Source: Haloquadratum sp. J07HQX50 (GTDB lineage: Archaea > Halobacteriota > Halobacteria > Halobacteriales > Haloferacaceae). Taken from it: a DNA stretch of 23,775 bases. Both the position numbers and the translations under genes were made by a program. The stretch's first letter is position 1; every line of letters starts with the position of its first letter. Below the pieces are notes generated by a model that saw only the letters and a program-made list of their open reading frames with translations, was not told the origin of the DNA and searched no databases. The stretch spans positions 767,609 through 791,383 of the forward strand of contig KE356562.1 of the NCBI GenBank assembly GCA_000416005.1. Reading direction: 5' to 3'. Shown here in pieces: positions 14,770 to 23,212 of the stretch.

Positions 14770-16515
14770 TGGAGAAATTCAAGAAGCGCCTCAACTGAAA
14801 ACGTATTCAATACATCTGACGGCGTACACCACCCACGCCGACCGGTATGAACCCCATAGCGGATGTATGAGAGCGCATCAGGACCATGGGCATCAGTATT
14901 AATTGCAATTGTCGCATCAGTCTCGATTGCCGTCCGGACGTATTCAGCGTTGAGATCAAGTCGGACAGGATTTGAGTTGATTTCGAGAGCGGTCCCTGCA
15001 TCAGCTGCAGCGGTTGCAATCGCCTCCATGTCGAGTTCAAGTCCAGAGCGAGCGTTGATCTGCCGACCGGACGGGTGACCCAAGATATCGACAGCTGGGT
15101 GCTCGACCGCGCGGATAAGTCGTTCAGTTGCGGAATCTCGACCCTGTCTCAGTGCAGCATGTGGAGAGGCGACGACGATGTCCATCATCTCTAAGACTGC
15201 ATCACTATTCGAAACTGCACCGTCGGCCGTAATATTTGATTCAACTCCATGTAGGAGTTCTATCTCATCCAGTTCACTGTTGAGCGTGGTGACTGTGTCG
15301 TATTGCTCACGTAGCTCATCGTCTGTCAGCCCAACACCGCCAACCATCCCAGCACCAGTCGCGTGGTCCGTCACCGCATAATACTCATAGCCGCGGCCGA
15401 GAGCTGCCTCGACCATTGTCTTCAATGGCACGCGACCATCGGACGCATTCGTGTGAGTGTGTAAATCTCCAGATATATCCTCGACACCAACCACCGTTGG
15501 AAGTGCATCATCGACTGCAGCCTCAACCTCACCTCTATCTTCGCGTAACTCAGGTGGAATAAACGGTAATTCTAACGCATCATACATCGACTGCTCTGTT
15601 TCACCGGCAATCCGGTCACCAATCCGCTGGCCTTCAGTGGTCCCATCTACTCCTGAGATATCAAAGATACCATATTCATTCATTTTTAGCTCGCGTGCAA
15701 TCGCACGATTTCGGAGCGCGACATTGTGTGCTTTACTCCCTGTGAAGTACTGGAGAGCAGCACCGAACTCTGCAGGGTCGACTGCGCGGAGGTCGATCTG
15801 GACACCCTGAGCACGCACACTGGCTTTTGAATCACCCTGTTGAAGTACATCTGTAATTGCAGACCACCGTGTGAAGAATTCAATGACGGAACCTGGGGCG
15901 GTCGTGGCGACTAACACATCAATATCACCAATCGTATCTCGCCAGCGACGTATCGATCCAGCAACATCTGCGCGCTCTACGGCCGCGTCCGCACGCAAAT
16001 ATGTCAGCACCTCGTCTGCCAGTGGTCGGACCTCACCCAGTCGTTCGCGTTCATCCGCACTGCGGGCGAAGTCTATATTTGCACGAATATTTTCTTCAGT
16101 CTTCGGACCGAATCCCGAGACCGTGCGAATCTCTTCATTATGCGCTGCCTCAGCTAACTCATCAAGCGTTCTGATCCCGAGCGCATTATAAAGGGCACCA
16201 ACCGTCTTGGGCCCAACTCCTTCAACACGCGTGAGTGCCTCGATTTCGACGGGAAGTGACTCACGAAGCTCATCCAGTTCCTCAATATGCCCTGTTTCAA
16301 TGTATTCGACGGCTTTCGATGCAATTGCATCACCACCCGTCAATCTGCTGAACCGCATCCTGTCCATCGGCGACGAGTTCTTCGATTGGGGTTTGATACT
16401 CACGAATGTTGTCTGCAGCGCGTCGATAGGTCGTTGGTTTGTATGCGACGCCATCGGCCTCTAGCCGGTCAGCAAATTCATCGAATCGATCTGCGAGTTC
16501 ATCATTCCGGCTCAT
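14766..16515 (-). pseudogene. polX: DNA polymerase X family protein (PolX with PHP domain), frameshifted
   Basis: A family-X polymerase with C-terminal PHP exonuclease domain, used in base-excision and gap repair. The ATG at 16513-16515 (MSRNDELADR) opens the N-terminal helical region up to QQIDG at codon 60. There the reading frame breaks: the frame continues W-stop, while the homologous GDAIASKAVEYIETGHIEEL continues in a second frame. The family expects a VG pair after IDG, so a 2-nt loss near 16335 fits best; restored length about 583 residues, normal for haloarchaea. Beyond it are HhH motifs, the palm AGSIRRWRDTIGDIDVLV, a third acid in VQIDLR, and PHP residues DLHTHTNASDG, VTDHA, SPHAALR, GHPSGR and NTDAH. 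Sequence error or real inactivation are both possible. Confidence 0.85.
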
Positions 16516-16967
16516 CAGCCAGGCCGCCTCCCAGAGGTATCCTCCTCGTGACCAAGTGCCTGCTTCAAGAAGCGTACCCACCGTTTGGTGTCGGCCGCCT
16601 CTTTCGTACGCGCGTCCTGTTCGACGTCGGCAGGGTTGAGTTGCTCAAGTGATTCTAAGGCACGGTCGATTCCAATGATCGACTCGGCAAGTGTCTCCCC
16701 GCGCTCAAATGATACCTCACCAGCATCGATTATGTCGCGTCGATGTCGGCGCTCACGTCGGAGATTCTTTTTTGCCTGCTCAACGCGGTCGCGTTCACCG
16801 GACGGGACTGTATCACGACGCTTAATTTCGAAAACGAAATCGCGGAGTTCGATCGTCTCGCCTTGGATTTCTATCTCATCAGGTATCTGTGCGCCAACGG
16901 TGGCAGCTTCACGATCAATACGCTCTAACAGTTGTTTACGTTCGAACTCCTGCACTGTTTTGTACAT
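16515..16967 (-). CDS. DUF5788 family protein
   Basis: A 150-residue charged, largely helical, soluble protein restricted as far as I know to haloarchaea. Recognisable segments are EFERKQLLERIDREAATVGA, IELRDFVFEIKRRDTVP, RVEQAKKNLRRERRHRR and SIIGIDRALESLEQLNPADV. No catalytic motif is visible; the Arg/Lys-rich helices could contact nucleic acid (inference). I chose the ATG at 16965-16967 (MYKTVQEFERKQ); the frame opens further upstream without conservation. Its stop and the PolX start share one base (TGATG), so it is the first gene of an operon with PolX and Mut7-C. That arrangement hints at a role in DNA repair or RNA processing, but only by linkage. Confidence 0.82.
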   Translation of the reverse strand: MYKTVQEFERKQLLERIDREAATVGAQIPDEIEIQGETIELRDFVFEIKRRDTVPSGERDRVEQAKKNLRRERRHRRDIIDAGEVSFERGETLAESIIGIDRALESLEQLNPADVEQDARTKEAADTKRWVRFLKQALGHEEDTSGRRPG

Positions 16968-17018
16968 AGGCGTGTATCTACTTTCATCCTTCGCTCCGTG
17001 CAGCGCCTCTTTAGATAA

Positions 17019-17032
17019 CAAAAGTTCTTATG
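17019..17032 (+). promoter_or_regulatory. Promoter of the phosphodiesterase gene
   Basis: CAAAAGTTCTTATG lies 24-37 nt before the ATG at 17056. It agrees with the common haloarchaeal BRE/TATA form and supports that start over an upstream in-frame extension that is antisense to DUF5788. Confidence 0.5.
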
Positions 17033-17055
17033 CGTCAGCCAGACATACCGATAGT

Positions 17056-18402
17056 ATGGGTTTATTCGACCGATTGCGTGGGGGCGACGACCCACGTGTC
17101 GCGTTTGTCGGTATTGATGGAGTGCCGTTTCGTTTACTGGGTGAGAACCCTGATCTCTTTCCTCACTGTGCGGAGATTGCGGAGGCCGGCGCGGCCGGTG
17201 CAATCGATAGTATCGTCCCCCCAGAATCATCGGCATGTTGGCCATCACTGACAACGGGAGTCAATCCTGGTGAGACAGGTGTCTATGGATTTCAAGACCG
17301 TGAAATCGGCTCATATGATACATACGTTCCGATGGGTCGTGATGTCCAGGCTACGCGCCTCTGGGATCGCGTTACCGACGCTGACCGGAATGCGAGCGTC
17401 ATGAACGTTCCTGTGACGTTCCCTCCACAGCGCAATATCCAACGGATGGTCTCTGGATTTCTCTCACCGAGCATCGACAAGGCTGCATATCCAGATAACT
17501 TCGCGAACGATCTTGATGCCAGTGATTATCGGATTGATGTGAACGCGAAACTTGGCCACGATGATGACAAGTCTGAGTTTATTACAAATGCCAACGAGAC
17601 GCTCGCACGTCGATACGAGTCATTCAGTAACATAATCGAGCGCGATGACTGGGATTTGTTCTTTGGTGTGTTTATGACGACCGACCGCGTCAATCACTTC
17701 TTATTCAAACATTACACCGAGGATGGAACCTATCATGACGAGTTTATCGAATTCTATCAGACGGTTGATGAGTATATCGGGGCACTTCGCGAGCAGTTAC
17801 CAGACGACGTGACGATGGTAATTGCATCCGATCACGGCTTTACCACGCTTGAGTACGAGGTCCACTGTAACGCCTGGCTTGAAGAGGAAGGCTGGCTCTC
17901 GTATGCGGATGAAGAGCATGAAGAATTAGCTGATATCAGTGATGACACACAGGCGTATTCACTGATTCCTGGGCGATTTTATCTCAATCTTGAGGGCCGT
18001 GAGCCAAATGGCGTCGTTCCTGAATCTGAGTATGAATCCCGGCGTGATGAACTCAAGCATGCACTTGAGCGCTTAGAAGGCCCAGACGGCACGCCAGTCG
18101 CAGAGCGGGTAGTCAAACAAGAGGAGGCGTTCCGTGGTGGTCACGATGATATCGCTCCTGACTTAGTCGTGATTCCAAATCATGGCTTTGACCTAAAATC
18201 TGGATTTGGTGGGCACGAAGATGTCTTCGACACCGGCCCACGAAACGGCATGCATAGTTTTGATGATGCAACGCTATATGTTGACGACCCATCGGTGCAG
18301 ATTCGTGATGCAAACCTCTACGATATCGCGCCAACGATATTGGACCTCATGGGAATCGAGTATGCGCGTGCCGAGTTCGACGGCGCAAGTCTCGTACAGT
18401 AG
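17056..18402 (+). CDS. Alkaline-phosphatase-superfamily phosphodiesterase/nucleotide pyrophosphatase-like enzyme
   Basis: A 448-residue enzyme of the type I phosphodiesterase/nucleotide pyrophosphatase group, metal-dependent. Early motifs are VAFVGIDGVPF with Asp21, and VPPESSACWPSLTTGVNPGETGVYGF (54-79), which contains the nucleophile region. Further metal ligands appear in FMTTDRVNHF, in IASDHGF and in a GGHEDVF / NGMHSFDDATLYV block near the end. No signal peptide or membrane segment is visible, so it likely acts in the cytoplasm. ATG 17056 is selected by its promoter and by homology (MGLFDRLRGGDDPRVAF). Haloarchaea carry several paralogues, some near glycosylation or lipid genes; the substrate here is unknown. 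Divergent from the DUF5788 operon, 88 nt apart. Confidence 0.85.
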   Translation: MGLFDRLRGGDDPRVAFVGIDGVPFRLLGENPDLFPHCAEIAEAGAAGAIDSIVPPESSACWPSLTTGVNPGETGVYGFQDREIGSYDTYVPMGRDVQATRLWDRVTDADRNASVMNVPVTFPPQRNIQRMVSGFLSPSIDKAAYPDNFANDLDASDYRIDVNAKLGHDDDKSEFITNANETLARRYESFSNIIERDDWDLFFGVFMTTDRVNHFLFKHYTEDGTYHDEFIEFYQTVDEYIGALREQLPDDVTMVIASDHGFTTLEYEVHCNAWLEEEGWLSYADEEHEELADISDDTQAYSLIPGRFYLNLEGREPNGVVPESEYESRRDELKHALERLEGPDGTPVAERVVKQEEAFRGGHDDIAPDLVVIPNHGFDLKSGFGGHEDVFDTGPRNGMHSFDDATLYVDDPSVQIRDANLYDIAPTILDLMGIEYARAEFDGASLVQ

Positions 18403-18587
18403 CGTAGGTGCCTACCACGGCTGAGGCCATAAGCTCTCTCGCTACTGCCACTGTGAGATTGGCGCGTATTCTCTTACTCTCATTACACCCCAGCAAGCGA
18501 GTGCGTATTAACCTGCCTCACTCTACTTATCGATCAAAACTGATTTGCCATCGAGAAGTCTCGGCTTGAAGTTAGATAATCAAGCGA

Positions 18588-19016
18588 TCAACGGACAATC
18601 GTTACGGGCATCGAAACCGCTCGCATGACGTGTTCGGCGACACTACCGACGATAATTCGCTGTAATCCAGTCCGACCGTGGCTACCGATAATAATCTGAT
18701 CGATATCTGCCTGTGAAGCAGCCTCTGTGATCGTTTCAACTGGCTGGCCGACCTCGACGACCAATTCGACCTGTGTATCAGCCATGCCAGCGTCCTGTAA
18801 GCTTCGTTGTTCAGCCTCAAGGATTTCTCGTGCACGGTCACGCGCCTGCGTCTCAAAGTTGCCCTCTGTCGAACTCTCATATCCAGCAAACCCGTTGACT
18901 GGATCAAGAGCAGTGAGTAAACGAACATCTGCGTCAGGAAAGACCGACCCTGCGTATTCAACCGCTGCGCTCGATTGTGGTGACCCATCGACTGGGATCA
19001 GAACTGATTCAATCAT
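18588..19016 (-). CDS. Universal stress protein UspA family
   Basis: A 142-residue single-domain Usp. It begins SVLIPVDGSPQSSAAVEYA with Asp10 and ends with the ATP-binding loop GSHGRTGLQRIIVGSVAEHVM and MPVTIVR. This is the ATP-binding pattern G-2x-G-9x-G(S/T). The ATG at 19014-19016 overlaps the 3' end of the RND permease gene by 8 nt, so it is translated from the same transcript and probably coupled. A Usp in a transporter operon is common in archaea, and it may sense energy state for the transporter; that link is inferred. Confidence 0.92.
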   Translation of the reverse strand: MIESVLIPVDGSPQSSAAVEYAGSVFPDADVRLLTALDPVNGFAGYESSTEGNFETQARDRAREILEAEQRSLQDAGMADTQVELVVEVGQPVETITEAASQADIDQIIIGSHGRTGLQRIIVGSVAEHVMRAVSMPVTIVR

Positions 19017-21369
19017 CAGCTTTTGACCTCCCTGCAGGCATTTTTTCAGAGCTCTTGAGATAGCCAGATATTATATCTTCAAGTCGGCCTAACAACACGA
19101 GTGTCGGTGGAAGCGTCATAATTGCAGCAACGAGTGTCAGGGCAATCACACCGACGGTCAGGAATCCAAAGTCACTCAGAATTGGGAATGGTGACAATGT
19201 CAACGCAGAGAAGCCAAAGACAGTCGTGAGTCCCGAGACCGTGATTGCTTTTCCAACGCGGGACCCAGCGATTTCAACCGCTTCGAGCCGGGAGACACCC
19301 GATTGTCCTACCTCCTCGTAGTAGCGCTCCATGACAATAATCGTATATTCAGCACCAATTCCAACACTCATTGCCCCTAATGAGGCACCTAATGAGGAGA
19401 CTGGAATGTTGAGTGCGGCCATATAGAGATTCTGCCAGCCAATGACGAATACCATCGGAACGAGCGGCGCGATTGCTCGAACAAGGTCGCGGTAGTACAG
19501 TAACAGCGCGGAAAATACAGCTAACAGTCCGAGTCCAGTTGTTGTATTCCGGCTGTTTATTTGCTCAACGATGCTGGGTGTCGAAACCGCTGCAGAGCCA
19601 GTCATCTGCGCATCAACGCCAGCTGGTGGTTGTGAAAATTCAGTGACGCTCTCCATAATCGTTAGCATATCGAGCAACTCGTCTGTGTTCATATTCCGCT
19701 CGCCAATAACGGTGATATGTGCCTGACCATTATTGTAATAATTCTGTTTCTGGCTCTCTGGGACACGTTCCAGCACAGCGTTGACACCTGTTCGCGTTTC
19801 AGGGATTTCTCCACCGTTATACTGCTTAATAAGTGTCGCTGGCGTCTGTAACCCTTCGACCAGCGGCTTATCTTCGGCTATCTGCCGTGTTGTTTCCATC
19901 CATTGCAGTGTCTCTGGATCGCGTAAATTAGACCCAGACACAAGCATATCATACTGGACGCTTGACCCGCCGCCGGTGACAGTTCGGAACTGTTGAAGAT
20001 CAACGTATGCCGGCAGATCTTGCGGGAAGAACTCTTCAGTATCGGCGAGCGTTTCGAGATCAGAGCCGACTTCTAATCCCCCACCAAGTAATAGTATCGC
20101 AACGAGTAACACAAGCACAGGATTCGCTGCGACAAATCGCGTGGTCTTGCCTAAAATATATCCCATTTTGCCAATCTCCTCATCTTCGCTGGATGCGCCC
20201 GTATCATCATCACGACGGGGTCCTGACTGCTGTCGTTTCCCGCCATCTGCAGCGGTCGTGACATCCGACTCAGTCGAGTCGGTGTCGTCGCCAAAGAGCG
20301 TGTCTCGAAGTGAGAACGGCTCTTTGCCCTGCCGCCATCGAGCGTACAGTGTTAGTACTGGTAATAGGAGGATAATTGCCGAAAGGAATGTAAGCCCAAT
20401 ACCGAACATCGAGGTTTGGGCAAACCAGACAAACGCCGGCGTGTCCGTCGATGAAACCCACGTCGCCCCAAAGCCAAGAGCTGCAGAGAGCGCTGCAATC
20501 GAAACTGGTGGACCGATTCCACCGAGTGCGAGTGGAAGCGCTTTTTTCGGTGGGTACGATTCAAGTTCCTCTTCATACCGTTCGTGAAACTGTACCGAGT
20601 AATCAATCCCTAACCCAATCAAAATCGGGAAGACAGCACTCGTGAGTGTTGAGTTGGGAACACCAGCGTATCCAATCGCTCCGAAGGTGTATATCACCCC
20701 GACGAAGACAGCAACGATTGGGAGTAGGCGGAGTCGCACACCACGGAATATGAAGAAGAGCGCGACCGTCATCAGCCCAACAGCAAGGCCTAACAGTTGC
20801 TGTGTGCTCTGTCCGATTAGTTCGTTCAGCTGTGCTGAGAACGCGGCTGAACCCGTGACGGTCACTTCGACGCCGGCTGGGAACTGTGCCCATTCTTTCT
20901 CTGATACAGCCTCTTCGTATATCGGCCGTGATTCGGGTTGACTGATATCTGTCGTGCTGCTTATCGAGATAATTGTCTGGTCGGGTGAGCCGATGACGCG
21001 CTCAATCTTGGCCTGTGAGTCCGGTATCCGTCCATACTCCGCGCGAACTTGGTCGGCCGGACTCTGTACCGTGTCTACATTCTCAACCTCTTCCATTCGG
21101 CGGTCAAAGCGGTCGATCGCTGCCATCGTCGCAGGGTGGCTCACCTCCCCACGGACGAGTGTCGCAAGACTATCGCGGTCAAATGATTCCTGGAATGTGT
21201 CGAGTGTTGGATTCGACCCGACGAAGGCACTGTTGCCCGTCACAGACACAATCTGTGAAGCGCCGACGAAGGCAACCCCGATGAGCGCAATTGCGAGTAA
21301 TATTGTTGCGACTGGGTGTGCCTGGATGATACGCCCAATTCGTGCAAAAAACTGTCGAGAACGTTTCAT
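19009..21369 (-). CDS. RND-superfamily permease (MMPL/HAE3 type)
   Basis: A 786-residue membrane transporter with duplicated halves. Each half has one N-terminal segment (about 17-40 and 400-425), a large extracellular domain (about 41-185 and 430-600), then a bundle of five segments. Paired motifs are GLGIDYSVQFHERYEEE in the first half and GIGAEYTIIVMERYYEE in the second, the typical RND segment-4 Asp/Glu region. The acidic linker between halves (about 350-395) is Asp/Ser-rich. Members export hydrophobic molecules or lipids driven by an ion gradient. The gene follows the COG1361 protein gene by 16 nt and overlaps uspA, so the three form an operon with a TetR regulator upstream. The cargo is unknown; the partner is probably the COG1361 protein. 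Confidence 0.9.
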   Translation of the reverse strand: MKRSRQFFARIGRIIQAHPVATILLAIALIGVAFVGASQIVSVTGNSAFVGSNPTLDTFQESFDRDSLATLVRGEVSHPATMAAIDRFDRRMEEVENVDTVQSPADQVRAEYGRIPDSQAKIERVIGSPDQTIISISSTTDISQPESRPIYEEAVSEKEWAQFPAGVEVTVTGSAAFSAQLNELIGQSTQQLLGLAVGLMTVALFFIFRGVRLRLLPIVAVFVGVIYTFGAIGYAGVPNSTLTSAVFPILIGLGIDYSVQFHERYEEELESYPPKKALPLALGGIGPPVSIAALSAALGFGATWVSSTDTPAFVWFAQTSMFGIGLTFLSAIILLLPVLTLYARWRQGKEPFSLRDTLFGDDTDSTESDVTTAADGGKRQQSGPRRDDDTGASSEDEEIGKMGYILGKTTRFVAANPVLVLLVAILLLGGGLEVGSDLETLADTEEFFPQDLPAYVDLQQFRTVTGGGSSVQYDMLVSGSNLRDPETLQWMETTRQIAEDKPLVEGLQTPATLIKQYNGGEIPETRTGVNAVLERVPESQKQNYYNNGQAHITVIGERNMNTDELLDMLTIMESVTEFSQPPAGVDAQMTGSAAVSTPSIVEQINSRNTTTGLGLLAVFSALLLYYRDLVRAIAPLVPMVFVIGWQNLYMAALNIPVSSLGASLGAMSVGIGAEYTIIVMERYYEEVGQSGVSRLEAVEIAGSRVGKAITVSGLTTVFGFSALTLSPFPILSDFGFLTVGVIALTLVAAIMTLPPTLVLLGRLEDIISGYLKSSEKMPAGRSKADD

Positions 21370-21385
21370 ATCTTATGTCTCCTGA

Positions 21386-23029
21386 TTAGAAGCGACGATA
21401 GACGACTGCGCCACCGCCCAAGAGTACAATCGCCCCGATGCCGACTGGGAGAAGTGGCAAACCACCGCCCTCACTGTCTGAGACTGGGATACCAGCCGAA
21501 AGTGAGCCAGTGAATCGTGTATCGCCATCGGCTTCGTCATAGCGGACTTCGACGCTTGACCCGTATGATTTGGGGAGTGCATCACCTGAAGCGCTCACGC
21601 GGAACTGTGCGGTAACAGTCTCACCCGGACCGATCTCACCCAAGAATGCACCGTCATCAGATGAAGAGAGTGGGTCATTCGTGAAGAGGCGTGCGTTCGC
21701 GTTCGAGACCGGCTCAGACCCAGTATGTCGTAACTGCACGTCGAGAGTTGCAGCTCCACCGGGCGTGACTGACGTATTCACACCAACAATTTCGAATCGG
21801 TCCTGTTCAGGTTGGATTTCAAGTGGCTTTCGGAGTGGTGTCGACAACGTCTGTATGTCTCCATCGCCATTTTCATACTCGACGCTGAATGGCATCGAGA
21901 TTGAACCTGGTTCTGCCTCATTCGGAATCGCAACAGTAAATGAAACCGGAGCACTGTCTCCAACAGTTAGGTCACCGACAGCAGATTCACCGTTAACGAC
22001 CGACACAGCACTCGTCTCTCCGATGCGGACGACAACATTATTCGCTGGCACCGGCCCTTCGTTGCTAATCGTTGCTTCGATTCGTGCCTCGGACTCATCG
22101 ACTCTGAAATCAGTCAGTGACATGGACTCCAGAGCAAAATTCCGCTCAGACGCGACCGTCACTCCTGTTGAGAGAGGGTCGGATGTGCGTGCAACGCCGT
22201 TTTGATTTTCGTATTCAACCCCGGCTGCGACCGTGTAAGTTCCACCTGCGACATCCGGACCAGCGCCCATCTGCAAGCGAAATGCGTGTGAGTCGCCGGC
22301 TGAAAGCTCAGAGACGAACACAGAGGTGGTGGTTGATTGGCTCGTTTGCTTCCCAAAGAAGACGCCAGGTGTTTGCGTTTCGAGTCGAACTGTGGCATCG
22401 CGTGCAGTCTGTGTCCCAGTGTTCACTAATTCGTAGCTGACTTGTCTTGTATCTCCAGCTACGACGGTCGTCTGTTCTGTTGCTGTGAGCTCAAATTCCG
22501 GGCGATCTTCGATACGAATCTCGATCGTCTCCGAGACTGTTTGCTCACGGTTCTGTCGATCTGTATCTTCAAACTGACCGTATGCAATTACACGCGGATG
22601 TTGATAGGTTACCTCAACTGGAATTTCGTATGTTCCTGGTTGAGCCGCACCAATTTCGAGATCGAACCCGACAGTCTGCTGGTCACCATCGACGAGGCGG
22701 CCCAGTGACTGGGTTCCGGTATTTACTTCGATTGGCGCGTCGATCGCGTCTTCGTCAATCGATATCTGGACGCTCTTCGCTGTCTTCACTTCGTTTTCGA
22801 ACTCAACCCTGCCGCCATCGAGTAATTCTCCATTATTGATGACGTTGACATTGAGTGTTGCATCTTCGCTCGCGCGGAATTCAATATCGGATGAACTTAC
22901 CGTCAAATTCGGCGATCCGATGACCTGTTCCTCAGCAGCAAGTACAGTGGTTGGAACAACAGCACTCATCAGACACAGTGCGACAATCAGTGTGAAAAAT
23001 TTTCGAGGCATTGATGACAAATCCAGCAT
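21386..23029 (-). CDS. COG1361-type surface protein with CARDB-like Ig repeats
   Basis: A secreted, membrane-anchored protein of 547 residues. A Sec signal peptide (PRKFFTLIVALCLMSAVV, cleavage likely after VLA) is followed by about four beta-rich repeats with the pattern 'N-G...V.G.V.LG.L..G....F.V', typical of CARDB / alpha-galactosidase-associated COG1361 domains. One C-terminal membrane segment (LPLLPVGIGAIVLLGGGAVV) ends in YRRF, so the bulk faces outside. It starts at ATG 23027-23029; ATG 23009-23011, six codons later, is equally possible and gives a cleaner signal peptide. The frame further upstream opens only at a TTG. As in other haloarchaea it precedes an RND permease and follows a TetR regulator, suggesting an extracellular adaptor role for the transporter (inference). 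Confidence 0.85.
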   Translation of the reverse strand: MLDLSSMPRKFFTLIVALCLMSAVVPTTVLAAEEQVIGSPNLTVSSSDIEFRASEDATLNVNVINNGELLDGGRVEFENEVKTAKSVQISIDEDAIDAPIEVNTGTQSLGRLVDGDQQTVGFDLEIGAAQPGTYEIPVEVTYQHPRVIAYGQFEDTDRQNREQTVSETIEIRIEDRPEFELTATEQTTVVAGDTRQVSYELVNTGTQTARDATVRLETQTPGVFFGKQTSQSTTTSVFVSELSAGDSHAFRLQMGAGPDVAGGTYTVAAGVEYENQNGVARTSDPLSTGVTVASERNFALESMSLTDFRVDESEARIEATISNEGPVPANNVVVRIGETSAVSVVNGESAVGDLTVGDSAPVSFTVAIPNEAEPGSISMPFSVEYENGDGDIQTLSTPLRKPLEIQPEQDRFEIVGVNTSVTPGGAATLDVQLRHTGSEPVSNANARLFTNDPLSSSDDGAFLGEIGPGETVTAQFRVSASGDALPKSYGSSVEVRYDEADGDTRFTGSLSAGIPVSDSEGGGLPLLPVGIGAIVLLGGGAVVYRRF

Positions 23030-23097
23030 CGTGAATACGAAACAAAACGCTACGTTTCTAATTGATTCATAGAGTCTGATAGGTATCAACCTTTGTA

Positions 23098-23113
23098 TCG
23101 AACGGTCGTTCTA
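23098..23113. promoter_or_regulatory. Palindrome resembling a TetR operator
   Basis: TCGAACGGTCGTTCTA has a perfect inverted core GAACG-gt-CGTTC (23100-23111) plus an outer matching T/A pair. It lies after the TetR gene and 69-84 nt before the COG1361 start, in the only spacer of the cassette. The symmetrical 5-bp arms with a 2-bp centre suit a dimeric helix-turn-helix regulator. Confidence 0.5.
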
Positions 23114-23212
23114 CAGAGAGGTTGGCTGAGTGTCTCGTGACCACTTGAAATGGTTCTGTGCGGCCGTCGCGTGGTTGCTTCAAGCTGGTCTCTGTCAGTA
23201 ATCTCAGGTAAG

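Noticed and set aside
15178..16191. Several plus-strand open frames across PolX (15457-15810, 15871-16191 and others).
   Set aside because: Antisense shadows of a gene with clear PolX/PHP motifs; Ser-rich composition typical of reversed haloarchaeal codons.
16585..17055. Long in-frame upstream extension of the phosphodiesterase.
   Set aside because: Ser/Arg-rich shadow antisense to DUF5788; promoter and homology place the start at 17056.
18404..18415. Small palindrome gtagg-tg-cctac after the phosphodiesterase stop, and a 14-nt match to 10695-10708.
   Set aside because: No T-tract follows, so it is not a clear terminator, and a 14-nt match is expected about once by chance in a window this long.
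20141..22205. Plus-strand open frames opposite the RND permease and the COG1361 gene.
   Set aside because: Low-complexity Ser/Pro/Arg translations with no domain; the minus-strand proteins are clear.
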